Source: Anderseniella sp963698275 (GTDB taxonomy: Bacteria; Pseudomonadota; Alphaproteobacteria; Rhizobiales; Aestuariivirgaceae). From it: a stretch of 64,000 bases of DNA. The translations under genes and the position numbers were made by a program. Position 1 is the stretch's first letter; each line of letters begins with the position of its first letter. Under the pieces are notes generated by a model. The model saw only the letters and a list, made by a program, of their open reading frames with translations, searched no databases and was not told the origin of the DNA. Below are positions 43,484 through 50,460 of the stretch, piece by piece. Location: the NCBI GenBank assembly GCA_963698275.1, contig CAVOQE010000005.1, forward strand, positions 62,001-126,000, read 5' to 3'.

Positions 43484-43513
43484 AAAAAAATAGCGTGGCC
43501 GAAGCCACGCTAT
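43484..43513 (-). terminator. Strong terminator of the outer-membrane protein gene
   Basis: A perfect 10-bp stem ATAGCGTGGC/GCCACGCTAT with the very stable TTCG loop, followed on the minus strand by seven T residues. It is 21 bases after the stop codon. The remaining bases 43215-43483, between the convergent META gene and this terminator, contain nothing else I can support. Confidence 0.93.
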
Positions 43514-43534
43514 CTTGTCTGAAGAGTGTAGATA

Positions 43535-44242
43535 TCAGAACTTTACTCGGAAGCCAGCCAGAACCGAGTGCGACTCGTAATCAGTAGAAGACGAATTACC
43601 CCCGCCAATCGTTTCGGTAAGGGAAACATCACCAGCATTGAAGTAGCGGTACTGAACATCGATCACCCATGACGGCGCAATTTCATACCCCACACCAGCG
43701 ATGGCCTGCCATGCAAACACCGTGTCGTCGTCGTTCATAACTGTCCCGGCGGCATTGGTCCCATGACCGTCAAATTCGACATTAGCGACACCAAGGCCCC
43801 CACCTCCGTAGATTGTAAATGGGCTACCGGTGTTGAGATCAAACAGTACGTTGCCCATGCCCGCCATAGCCGACGTGCTACCAAACGAGTTGGGCAAGAT
43901 AGCGCCGCCGACGCTATGATCATCTACATCGTTATTACGATAGCTGAATTCAGCCTCGAGACGAACGCCAAACGGGCCCATGGTCTGCCCTAGATCATAA
44001 CCAATTGCGCCCCCTACGACAAATCCCGTGTCATAAGAATTATCAATAATTCCGAACGCATTCGTGTCAAACGAAGTGTTGTCCAGCCAGTTAGCACCAC
44101 CAAATGCACTGAAGTACCAGCCACCGGTGTAAACTGGAACAGGATCTGGAATTGGCGTGTAAAGGTCAGCAGCCTGTACAGCCGCTCCCATCATCAGGAT
44201 GGAGCTGGCAGCCAAAGCCATGGTCCGAAACTTCTTAATCAT
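43535..44242 (-). CDS. Outer-membrane beta-barrel protein (Omp25/RopB-like)
   Basis: A 235-residue porin-like protein. A signal peptide (MIKKFRTMALAASSILMMGAAVQA) is followed by a Pro-rich start, DLYTPIPDPVPVYTGG. Eight alternating beta-strands follow (WYFSAFGGANW, GFVVGGAIGYDLG, FGVRLEAEFSYR, FTIYGGGGLGVANVEF, and so on). It ends with the aromatic terminal strand HSVLAGFRVKF typical of outer-membrane proteins. The ATG at 44242 follows AAGGGAAA. A long AT-rich leader (44243-44484) lies upstream, and a TTCG-loop terminator follows. Confidence 0.88.
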   Translation of the reverse strand: MIKKFRTMALAASSILMMGAAVQAADLYTPIPDPVPVYTGGWYFSAFGGANWLDNTSFDTNAFGIIDNSYDTGFVVGGAIGYDLGQTMGPFGVRLEAEFSYRNNDVDDHSVGGAILPNSFGSTSAMAGMGNVLFDLNTGSPFTIYGGGGLGVANVEFDGHGTNAAGTVMNDDDTVFAWQAIAGVGYEIAPSWVIDVQYRYFNAGDVSLTETIGGGNSSSTDYESHSVLAGFRVKF

Positions 44243-44484
44243 CAAATTTCCCTTCAATCGATATATGGACAGAGTGTTCACAAATAATCGTCAGGCAGCA
44301 AATAACATGGCTACCTTAAGAGTTCCACTAACTTACTTCTCAGGCTTCAAATCCGGATGCTTTTTTTTAAAACTGTTGCATTTTTGTCACAGGTGACGGC
44401 TGCCTTTAGAGGCAATCACCCGTGAGTTAGGTTTAATGGCTCCAATATAAATATATATGTATGTGGGGCTACTCAATATGAATC

Positions 44485-44766
44485 TTAGTGCATCTTTGGC
44501 CTTTCAATCTCATCCTGCATGAAGCTGGCCAGTCCATCTTCTTCAATTGTGTTCAGAGCTTCTTTCAAAGCAGCCTCATCAGTCGGAAAATTATCATCCC
44601 AAACGGTTGAACCACCTATTTCATCGACCACTTCCAACGTCCAGAAATTATCATTTCTCAAACGGTAGATTTCGATGTCTACATACGTGTTTTCATCTTC
44701 GATCTTGGTAGACAAGGTTGAAACAATAATCGTGAAGTCACCATCATCATCGTCTATGGCCGTCAT
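44485..44766 (-). CDS. Small acidic protein of unknown function
   Basis: A 93-residue acidic cytoplasmic protein (MTAIDDDDGDFTIIVSTLSTKIED) with WTLEVVDEIGGSTVWDDNFPTDEAALKEALNTIEEDG. The pattern resembles short hypothetical proteins found on plasmids and islands. There are no catalytic motifs and no signal peptide. The start ATG is clear. It lies near the right edge of the lower-GC stretch and is upstream of the outer-membrane protein gene in the same direction. Confidence 0.6.
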   Translation of the reverse strand: MTAIDDDDGDFTIIVSTLSTKIEDENTYVDIEIYRLRNDNFWTLEVVDEIGGSTVWDDNFPTDEAALKEALNTIEEDGLASFMQDEIERPKMH

Positions 44767-45010
44767 TCCATACTGCCCCTATCCGTGTTGGCCCAATGCC
44801 ACATGATGAACTCAGTAAGAGCAATGTTCCAGTAGTATTGTTATGAGACAGCAGTTTCAGCCGGCATTCCCCATTTGGGACGCCTTCGGTGAGGTTATAG
44901 CTGGAAGTCCTGTTCATCAACCCTGTGGGGGGCAGGCCGGGCTTCGTCGCGGGACGCGCCGGACGACGGTTCGGAGGCGGCCCTCGGGCCAGCGCAGCAG
45001 CGGGTGGCTC

Positions 45011-45175
45011 GGGTCCGATACCATCGTCGTGCAGTTCCTTGATCGCCCGGACAGTCAATCCACGCTTGCGATCTATTCGCGCTCTCAGCTTGGCGAAAGT
45101 GACCTTGGCGCCAACAAGGCCCGCATCGAGCGCTGGCTATCCAGACTGGCGGAGCAGATTCAACCTGTCGAATAG
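45011..45175 (+). pseudogene. 3' fragment of a DUF1499 family gene
   Basis: About 54 residues (DTIVVQFLDRPDSQSTLAIY then SRSQLGESDLGANKARIERWL) match the C-terminal end of DUF1499 proteins, which are normally 130-250 residues long. Upstream, the frame continues into unrelated GC-rich sequence (44910-45010) with no family similarity. The N-terminal two thirds are therefore missing. The remnant lies exactly where the lower-GC accessory stretch meets GC-rich sequence, so it probably marks a rearrangement or insertion border. Confidence 0.6.
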
Positions 45176-45225
45176 GTGATCACGTCAAAGGCAGGGGCAA
45201 CCCTGTTGGCCCGAAAAGGTTTGCA

Positions 45226-45247
45226 GGCGGGCCTCGCAGGGCCCGCC
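45226..45247 (-). terminator. Hairpin after the TAXI receptor gene
   Basis: GGCGGGCC/GGCCCGCC, a perfect 8-bp stem with loop TCGCAG, begins 10 bases after the stop of the TAXI gene. On the minus strand it is followed by TGCAAACCTTTTCGG, an imperfect T-tract. It is probably a terminator. Confidence 0.45.
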
Positions 45248-45257
45248 CGTCATGGTG

Positions 45258-46451
45258 TCATTGGCTCTGAGCGCTACCCGTTTGCGACCAGTCCTTGTAA
45301 CTGAGATAAAGTCTCAAGAGCTCCTCCGGAGAGTACTTCTTGTTTGAAGTCGACTGGACCAGTTTCACAAACGCGGCAAACTCCGAATTTTTCTTGATCC
45401 TGGACTGAAGTCTGGGAGGGACTGTCTGACGCGCCGCAACTGCCCGGCGGATGATGTTCACTGCCGGCTGGTATTGCTGCCAACCCTTGACCTCGCCGGT
45501 AAGGTCAAGCTTCTGCCAGACATCCTTGCGCGATGCCTGGGCGAGTTGGTCGAACTTGTCGATGAATGTCCTGATGAACTTGGTGACATTTGCATAGCGC
45601 AGGGACTTGTCTTTCCAGTTGTATACCGCAAGTATGGCAGCCATTCTGGCGGTTTCCACAGATTTGCCCGGCAGCACCAGGTTTGGATAGTCCTCGGCAG
45701 TCAACGGATCTGGAAAATAGGTCCGTAAAACGGTCCTCGTCATAGGCACCGGTAAAAAATGCAAACCGGAATTCGCCTTGATCTTGCGCAATTTCGATGA
45801 TGGTTTGCGCGTCACCACAACCATGGCAGCAGCCCTGCCGTCACGCACCTGTTTCACGCCTTCGTCGAACTCGACATGGATCAGTTTGACCTTCAGGCGG
45901 AGATCGCGAAGCAGCGTCAACGCGCTCATCTCGTTGCCGCTGCCCGGCCGTCCGACGATAACAGTTTGTCCGTTCAGTTGTTTGATGTCGTTGTATTTCG
46001 TATTGGCCAGAATATGCAGCTGCTCATCATACAGTTTGGTGATGTATTTGAGCCTGTTCCTGGCCCCGGGCAGCACTTGTTTCTGCTCCATGTGACGCAT
46101 GACATCGGAATGAACCATGCCGACATCGATGCCTTTCAGATAGAGCATGTCTTCGATGTTCTGCAGCGATCCATAACCGATGATCGGCAGTACCCGTAAC
46201 TCGCTTTTGACATCAAGTACGCTGGCCAGGTCGCTGGCCAATTGCTGGTAAGTGTTGGAAACGCCGTCCACGCCGCCGGTGATGAGCGTCACCGTACCGG
46301 CATTTGCTTTTTCGCGGATGGCATTTTCTGACTGGTTTTGCGCCCCGGCAGGTCCGGTGCCCAGCATGGCGAGTACGATCAACCAGAGACTTGCCAGAAG
46401 CAGAATGTGGGGCTTGAGTTTGGGAGTTTCGGTAATTTGAGCGTAGGACAT
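45258..46451 (-). CDS. TAXI family TRAP-type solute receptor (orphan)
   Basis: A 397-residue secreted or membrane-tethered receptor. An N-terminal hydrophobic segment (ILLLASLWLIVLAMLG) is followed by the TAXI fold: VTLITGGVDGVSNTYQQLASDLASVL, YGSLQNIEDMLYLKGIDVGMVHSDV, NGQTVIVGRPGSGNEMSALTLLRDL. Such proteins normally feed a fused TRAP permease; none is adjacent, so the partner must be elsewhere or the protein is a sensor. The start is uncertain: 46451 has AAGG six bases upstream, and 46484 follows GGGGGG. Confidence 0.8.
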   Translation of the reverse strand: MSYAQITETPKLKPHILLLASLWLIVLAMLGTGPAGAQNQSENAIREKANAGTVTLITGGVDGVSNTYQQLASDLASVLDVKSELRVLPIIGYGSLQNIEDMLYLKGIDVGMVHSDVMRHMEQKQVLPGARNRLKYITKLYDEQLHILANTKYNDIKQLNGQTVIVGRPGSGNEMSALTLLRDLRLKVKLIHVEFDEGVKQVRDGRAAAMVVVTRKPSSKLRKIKANSGLHFLPVPMTRTVLRTYFPDPLTAEDYPNLVLPGKSVETARMAAILAVYNWKDKSLRYANVTKFIRTFIDKFDQLAQASRKDVWQKLDLTGEVKGWQQYQPAVNIIRRAVAARQTVPPRLQSRIKKNSEFAAFVKLVQSTSNKKYSPEELLRLYLSYKDWSQTGSAQSQ

Positions 46452-46852
46452 AGGCGACCTTTTCAATGGCGGAATCTGCATCATGAGCCCCCCAGTGAAA
46501 TATCTTCCGAATGCGTCCATTTTGTATGTGAACTAACTGCAAGCTCAACCTAAGATTGAACTTACGTACGGGAACATGCCTGACTCGGATGTGGTGAACA
46601 AGAGTTTTTTGTACCAAGTGGAACTAAAGTCCACATCCTGAGATCGGAGAAAATGTCCCGCGGCCTGGACGGAGCCAAACGGCCGGCCGGCGCACCGGCC
46701 ACAGCAGGCAGCGGCCAGGTTTGCCCGCCGCGAAAAGCGGCTCCATGTCGCCATGGAGCCTGTGTAGCCAAACCGGTTCAGACTTTGCCTCCCGGTGGAG
46801 TGGAAACCACATCAACTGTCTGCGGGGCCGTCAGGCGGTTCAGGACCGCGCT
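46452..46852. other. Intergenic region between TAXI receptor and PilZ
   Basis: Contains the divergent-side leader of the TAXI gene and two hairpins, GGCCGG-CGCA-CCGGCC (46685-46700) and the longer one at 46739-46760. No gene is recognised. The frames present are rich in rare patterns and have no ribosome-binding sites. Confidence 0.4.
46739..46760 (-). terminator. Perfect 9-bp hairpin downstream of PilZ
   Basis: GGCTCCATG and CATGGAGCC with loop TCGC. On the minus strand it is followed by GCTTTTCGCGG. It is 93 bases after the PilZ stop and could terminate that transcript. The short T-tract makes this a weak call. Confidence 0.35.
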
Positions 46853-47161
46853 TCATGTGGCGCTGATCGTGACCTGATGCTCGTCGTAGATATTGTGGCG
46901 GTAATCGGGGTCCCCGATAAATTGAACGCCCAGTTCTTTACCGTCGATCCAGCGCAGCCTGCAGGGCAATGCAACGTTCTCGCTGGGGATGAGTATCTTG
47001 AATGTCTGAGGCACATATCTCAGTGGAACCGAGGTAAGCCTTGCGCCCGTCAAGCTCATGTCTTTCAATTCGCAGAACACACGACATCCATTGTCGCCAA
47101 TCAGCAGGCTGACAGGACGGCGGACTTCGTAGCGCGGGTGGGAATTTCGTCTGTTGTTCAT
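46853..47161 (-). CDS. PilZ domain protein
   Basis: A 102-residue single-domain PilZ protein, a receptor for cyclic di-GMP. The RxxxR motif is in NNRRNSHPRYEVRRPVSLL, and the second motif appears as DMSLTGARL, a variant of the D/NxSxxG consensus. It ends RLRWIDGKELGVQFIG and a short tail. The ATG at 47161 is chosen because the domain starts there; the frame extends to 47236 with no better site. The target is unknown and no motility or cellulose genes are nearby. Confidence 0.85.
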   Translation of the reverse strand: MNNRRNSHPRYEVRRPVSLLIGDNGCRVFCELKDMSLTGARLTSVPLRYVPQTFKILIPSENVALPCRLRWIDGKELGVQFIGDPDYRHNIYDEHQVTISAT

Positions 47162-47350
47162 AGCAAGCTTATACAAGACAGCTATGGTGCAGGTGAATTG
47201 AAAACTGTTCATTCGGCTAACGAATGGTTGCCGCACGTGCAGAAAACGAGCTCTATCTGACTACCGACAGGTTTCAGTGTAAACATCATTATTAACTTTG
47301 AAATCAAGCTGTTATGAACCTGACACGGCATTCGTATAGAATACGGAACC

Positions 47351-47515
47351 ATGGACCAGCTGCTCGTAATCCTTGCCGTTGTGGTCGGCGCTGCTGCCGC
47401 ATTGTACTGTGTGCGGTTGCTGGATCGTGCCTGGCCGGCAATCGGTAAACGGCGCGCGCGCCGTCCTGCCGACACCCATGAGGAAGTAAAGCTGCCCGGA
47501 CATCGTAAGCGCTGA
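47351..47515 (+). CDS. 54-residue single-pass membrane protein
   Basis: A short frame reading MDQLLVILAVVVGAAAALYC, then VRLLDRAWPAIGKRRARRPA, and a polar tail ending GHRKR. One hydrophobic helix followed by a strongly basic segment obeys the positive-inside rule with the C-terminus in the cytoplasm. CGGA lies a few bases before the ATG. A short dyad CGTAT-AGA-ATACG overlaps the leader. Unknown function. Confidence 0.5.
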   Translation: MDQLLVILAVVVGAAAALYCVRLLDRAWPAIGKRRARRPADTHEEVKLPGHRKR

Positions 47516-47655
47516 TGACGGCGCCATAGGGTTGGCAGCCTGATGGTCTAGCAGCATCAAATTTTGATGGGCCGGCAAGTGTTCTGCCTACCACCACGGC
47601 TTTTAAGGCGGTTGCCCAATGCTGCCTGGAGGTGCGTCTTGTTCAATCACCTTTT

Positions 47656-47922
47656 CTAAAGCGGGTAGTCGCGTTCCGGGTCGACGCCGCAGGCTTCAAT
47701 GAACTTGCGTATCTGAATGACCTCCTGCTTGGGCAAGGCGTGCGACGCGACGTGAAAGTTGGCCACATGGCTATTGAGTTTCACTTGCAGCTTGCCGCCG
47801 CCGGAATGGCCCAGTTCCGCGCCCAGTTCGGTGAAGATTGTCTCGATGTCGTGGAAATGCAGATTGGGATTGATGGGGTGGGCGAAAACCTGATGCAGGA
47901 CCTTGCGATGGCGGTGGTTCAT
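47656..47922 (-). CDS. HicA-like protein (toxin-fold), no HicB partner
   Basis: An 88-residue protein of the HicA-like double-stranded-RNA-binding fold: MNHRHRKVLHQVFAHPINPNLHFHDIETIFTELGAELGHSGGG, then KLQVKLNSHVANFHVASH with the conserved His, and a C-terminal helix VIQIRKFIEACGVDP. HicA toxins cleave mRNA. The related group starting MNxRHRKTL is widespread, and many of its members lack an adjacent HicB antitoxin, as here. Whether it is a toxin cannot be decided from sequence. Confidence 0.7.
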   Translation of the reverse strand: MNHRHRKVLHQVFAHPINPNLHFHDIETIFTELGAELGHSGGGKLQVKLNSHVANFHVASHALPKQEVIQIRKFIEACGVDPERDYPL

Positions 47923-48173
47923 TGGGCATTGTTTCCCGGTTGTTGCTTCGCCGGAGACTCTAGCCAGTGCCGGAACCGGCAGCCTTGATACCGATCAATA
48001 GCCGGGCATTACCCTCGCTATCGCGCCGGTGATTTCAGCCCCGGTTGGGACCCGCTTCAGCGCAACACTACCTTTACCAAGATCGGCTAATGTTTTCTGA
48101 AATTCGTGTAATCTGTCCGTGTTGTGCCTATATGGGGAACACCGAAACGACAAAACCGGGGAGCGTAAGATGC

Positions 48174-49256
48174 TTGATACGAAAAGTGCTGGATACCGAA
48201 ATCGAGAAAACCCAGACCATCATCAAGGACATGCGCTCCAAGATGGATGCCAGCAGTGAGGTGATCGAACAGATCGCCGAGGCCGACACGCTCGGAGATG
48301 TCGATTTCGATATCGAGAACGCCCGTATCCAGGACGTTTTGCAGCAGCAAAAGACCATGGAGGCGAATATCGCCGACATGATCATCGGGCTGGAAGACAT
48401 CACCAACTCGTTCGGTGACGAATTCAAGAACATGCAGGAATACACCGTCGGTGAAAGACTGATCGGGTTCTTTTCCAAGAACAAGGCCCAGTCAGTGCGC
48501 AATGAACGGGTCCGCACCACGTCGCTGGCCGGTAACCTGCAGGACCTGCTGGCCAAGTCAAACATCATTGTCGGCATTCTCAAGGAGCAGAAAACTGTTC
48601 TTGAACAACGCTACACCACGTCGGAAGAAAGCCTGCGCAAGGTGATCGACCGCCGCAAGGCCGTGACCGACGATCTGCAGACCACCCAGAAACTCATCGA
48701 GAGCCTGAACCCGGCATTGATGGATGTGGAAAACAAGATTGCAGCTTCGACGGATCAGGCCGCGCGCACCAAGCTTGAGGGTGAACGCTCGAAACTCGCC
48801 ACCGAGTACAACCAGGCCCAGGCGCGCGAGCAGGAACTGCTGGCCGGCTCGCAGACCCTGGAACGCTACACCTCCATGTTCCAGACTTTTGTCGACAGTC
48901 TGAACAACCAGATGGCAGCCCAGTCCACCCTGATCAACAAACTGAACATCGACACCGAGCAGCGCGTGGTACTCTACAAATCACTGGAAGACTCGCTCAA
49001 GACAGCCTCCCAGCAGGAGGTTGCCCACAAGATCAACACGCTGGGATCCAAGGTGGATACGGCGGCAGAAGAAACCATGGCCGGTATTGGTGCGGCGGCC
49101 CAGTCGCACATCGCCGACCTGCTTGAGCTGCATTCGAAGAACATGATGTCGTCGCAGGAAATCCAGCGCCGCAAGAAACTGGCTGACGATGCCTTCGCCC
49201 GGCGCTTCGGGACGGTTCTGGAGCAACATGAGGCATCCAGGTACGTGTCCCAGTAA
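48174..49256 (+). CDS. Coiled-coil protein, first gene of an uncharacterised five-gene operon
   Basis: A largely helical, coiled-coil protein of about 360 residues (DTEIEKTQTIIKDMRSKMDA, later SLRKVIDRRKAVTDDLQTTQ and REQELLAGSQTLERYTSMF) without signal peptide or catalytic motif. It resembles TelA/DUF6384-type coiled-coil proteins only in style. The start is unclear. The best ribosome-binding site (GGGGAG, 48158) points to an ATG at 48170 in another frame (MLDTKS), while the long frame offers TTG 48174 or GTG 48186 (VLDTEIEK). A small deletion near the start is possible. Confidence 0.7.
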   Translation: MIRKVLDTEIEKTQTIIKDMRSKMDASSEVIEQIAEADTLGDVDFDIENARIQDVLQQQKTMEANIADMIIGLEDITNSFGDEFKNMQEYTVGERLIGFFSKNKAQSVRNERVRTTSLAGNLQDLLAKSNIIVGILKEQKTVLEQRYTTSEESLRKVIDRRKAVTDDLQTTQKLIESLNPALMDVENKIAASTDQAARTKLEGERSKLATEYNQAQAREQELLAGSQTLERYTSMFQTFVDSLNNQMAAQSTLINKLNIDTEQRVVLYKSLEDSLKTASQQEVAHKINTLGSKVDTAAEETMAGIGAAAQSHIADLLELHSKNMMSSQEIQRRKKLADDAFARRFGTVLEQHEASRYVSQ

Positions 49257-49288
49257 GGGTTGGTGCTATTGAAGAAACACGGCCAGCC

Positions 49289-50434
49289 ATGACGGGACTT
49301 TCCCCAGAAATCTCGAATTATTTCGATGCCTTCGAGAGTGCCTTCAACGGTCTCGAAGCAATTGCCGAGACCGAGGGAGACGAGCGCCGGCGCCATAATT
49401 TCCTGTACCAGGCCATCGAGGCGCCGATCACACGCCTGCGCCATTCCTTCGCCTGCTGGAAACTGAAATGCCGGTTTGCCGATCAGTTCAGTATCGATCG
49501 CAGCGAAAGCGGTTTTCCGCTGTTCAAGAACGTGCTGGAACTTGAAACCGACATGAACCGGGTCAAGGAGCATCTGCTTGATTTGCCCACGGTTGAGCAG
49601 ACCCGGGTTGAAATGCTGGAACTGATGTTGAAGTTCCAGCAGCACCCCGGCGACCTGCAGAAAGTCATGGCCAGGCGGCTGTACTACGAAGCCCTTGATG
49701 AGGCGCGTGCCTTCACCACCTTCACCAAGCCCACCACATTGCGGGTATCGGTCAATCCGCGCTCCGGGCGCACCTATTACGTGGTTACCTGGTCGACCTA
49801 TGACGGCACGGAAAACCTGCCATTGGTGTATGTCGCGGTCATCGAGGACTCGTCCGAAGACGCACCCCGGCCGCGCAGGAATACCCCGCATGGGTTTCCC
49901 AAGGGCTGGATTGATGAGATGGCCATGAACGGCCTGCCCAATCTTTCGCTGCGCAGCGAGTTCAAGGATTTTGTTGCAGCCCACTCGTCCTACAGTCTCA
50001 GCCTGACAACAATCGCCAAGTCGATTGATGAAACATTCGAGACCCTGCACCCGAAACAGTTGCGCCGCTTTGTACTGGGGCCGTTTTATGCCGGTGGTCT
50101 GACCGATCACAACAAGAAGGTGCAGTCGGTGCTCGACAGTGTCAGTTCACCGTCCGACAACTGGTTGTTCACCTGGACCATGCAGGAACTTCATTCCAAA
50201 CATGAGGTGCGCTCGAAAATGGGCATATGGGGGTCAAGTCCGGCCCGTGAGATCTATCACGTCAACACCGACGATCTGGACTGTGTCGCGCAAGGCGTTA
50301 GCGCATTGGAGCGCTATGCCATGATCCCGCACACCGCCTACCAGTCGATGTACGCCAAGAACCTGACAGATGAAATTTTCAACGGCCATCGCTGCTATAT
50401 TGCCAGCGGTGACCACATCCTGAAGCACGTTTAA
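49289..50434 (+). CDS. Protein of unknown function, second gene of the AAA+ operon
   Basis: A 381-residue protein that I do not recognise. It starts MTGLSPEISNYFDAFESAFNGLEAIAE with helical segments up to about residue 140. A mixed region then follows (LRVSVNPRSGRTYYVVTWSTYDG, NLPLVYVAVIEDS) and a C-terminus ending RCYIASGDHILKHV. There is no signal peptide or membrane helix. It lies 32 bases after the coiled-coil gene and 26 bases before the AAA+ ATPase, so it is probably part of the same complex or pathway. Confidence 0.75.
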   Translation: MTGLSPEISNYFDAFESAFNGLEAIAETEGDERRRHNFLYQAIEAPITRLRHSFACWKLKCRFADQFSIDRSESGFPLFKNVLELETDMNRVKEHLLDLPTVEQTRVEMLELMLKFQQHPGDLQKVMARRLYYEALDEARAFTTFTKPTTLRVSVNPRSGRTYYVVTWSTYDGTENLPLVYVAVIEDSSEDAPRPRRNTPHGFPKGWIDEMAMNGLPNLSLRSEFKDFVAAHSSYSLSLTTIAKSIDETFETLHPKQLRRFVLGPFYAGGLTDHNKKVQSVLDSVSSPSDNWLFTWTMQELHSKHEVRSKMGIWGSSPAREIYHVNTDDLDCVAQGVSALERYAMIPHTAYQSMYAKNLTDEIFNGHRCYIASGDHILKHV

Positions 50435-50460
50435 CTCGATCACGTTTATACGGACAAAAC

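Noticed and set aside
44747..45058. Minus-strand 103-codon frame overlapping the small acidic protein and the DUF1499 fragment
   Set aside because: Pro/Arg-rich low-complexity product with no start signal; the opposite strand holds a recognisable domain remnant.
35607..45200. Integrated element with tRNA att direct repeats
   Set aside because: I searched by eye for a second copy of the tRNA-Ser 3' end at the right border and found none, and there is no integrase gene; only the weaker border evidence is reported.
48974..50110. 378-codon antisense open frame
   Set aside because: It lies wholly opposite the coiled-coil gene and the second gene of the AAA+ operon, which have better protein character; it contains no recognisable domain and is a by-product of GC-rich codon usage.
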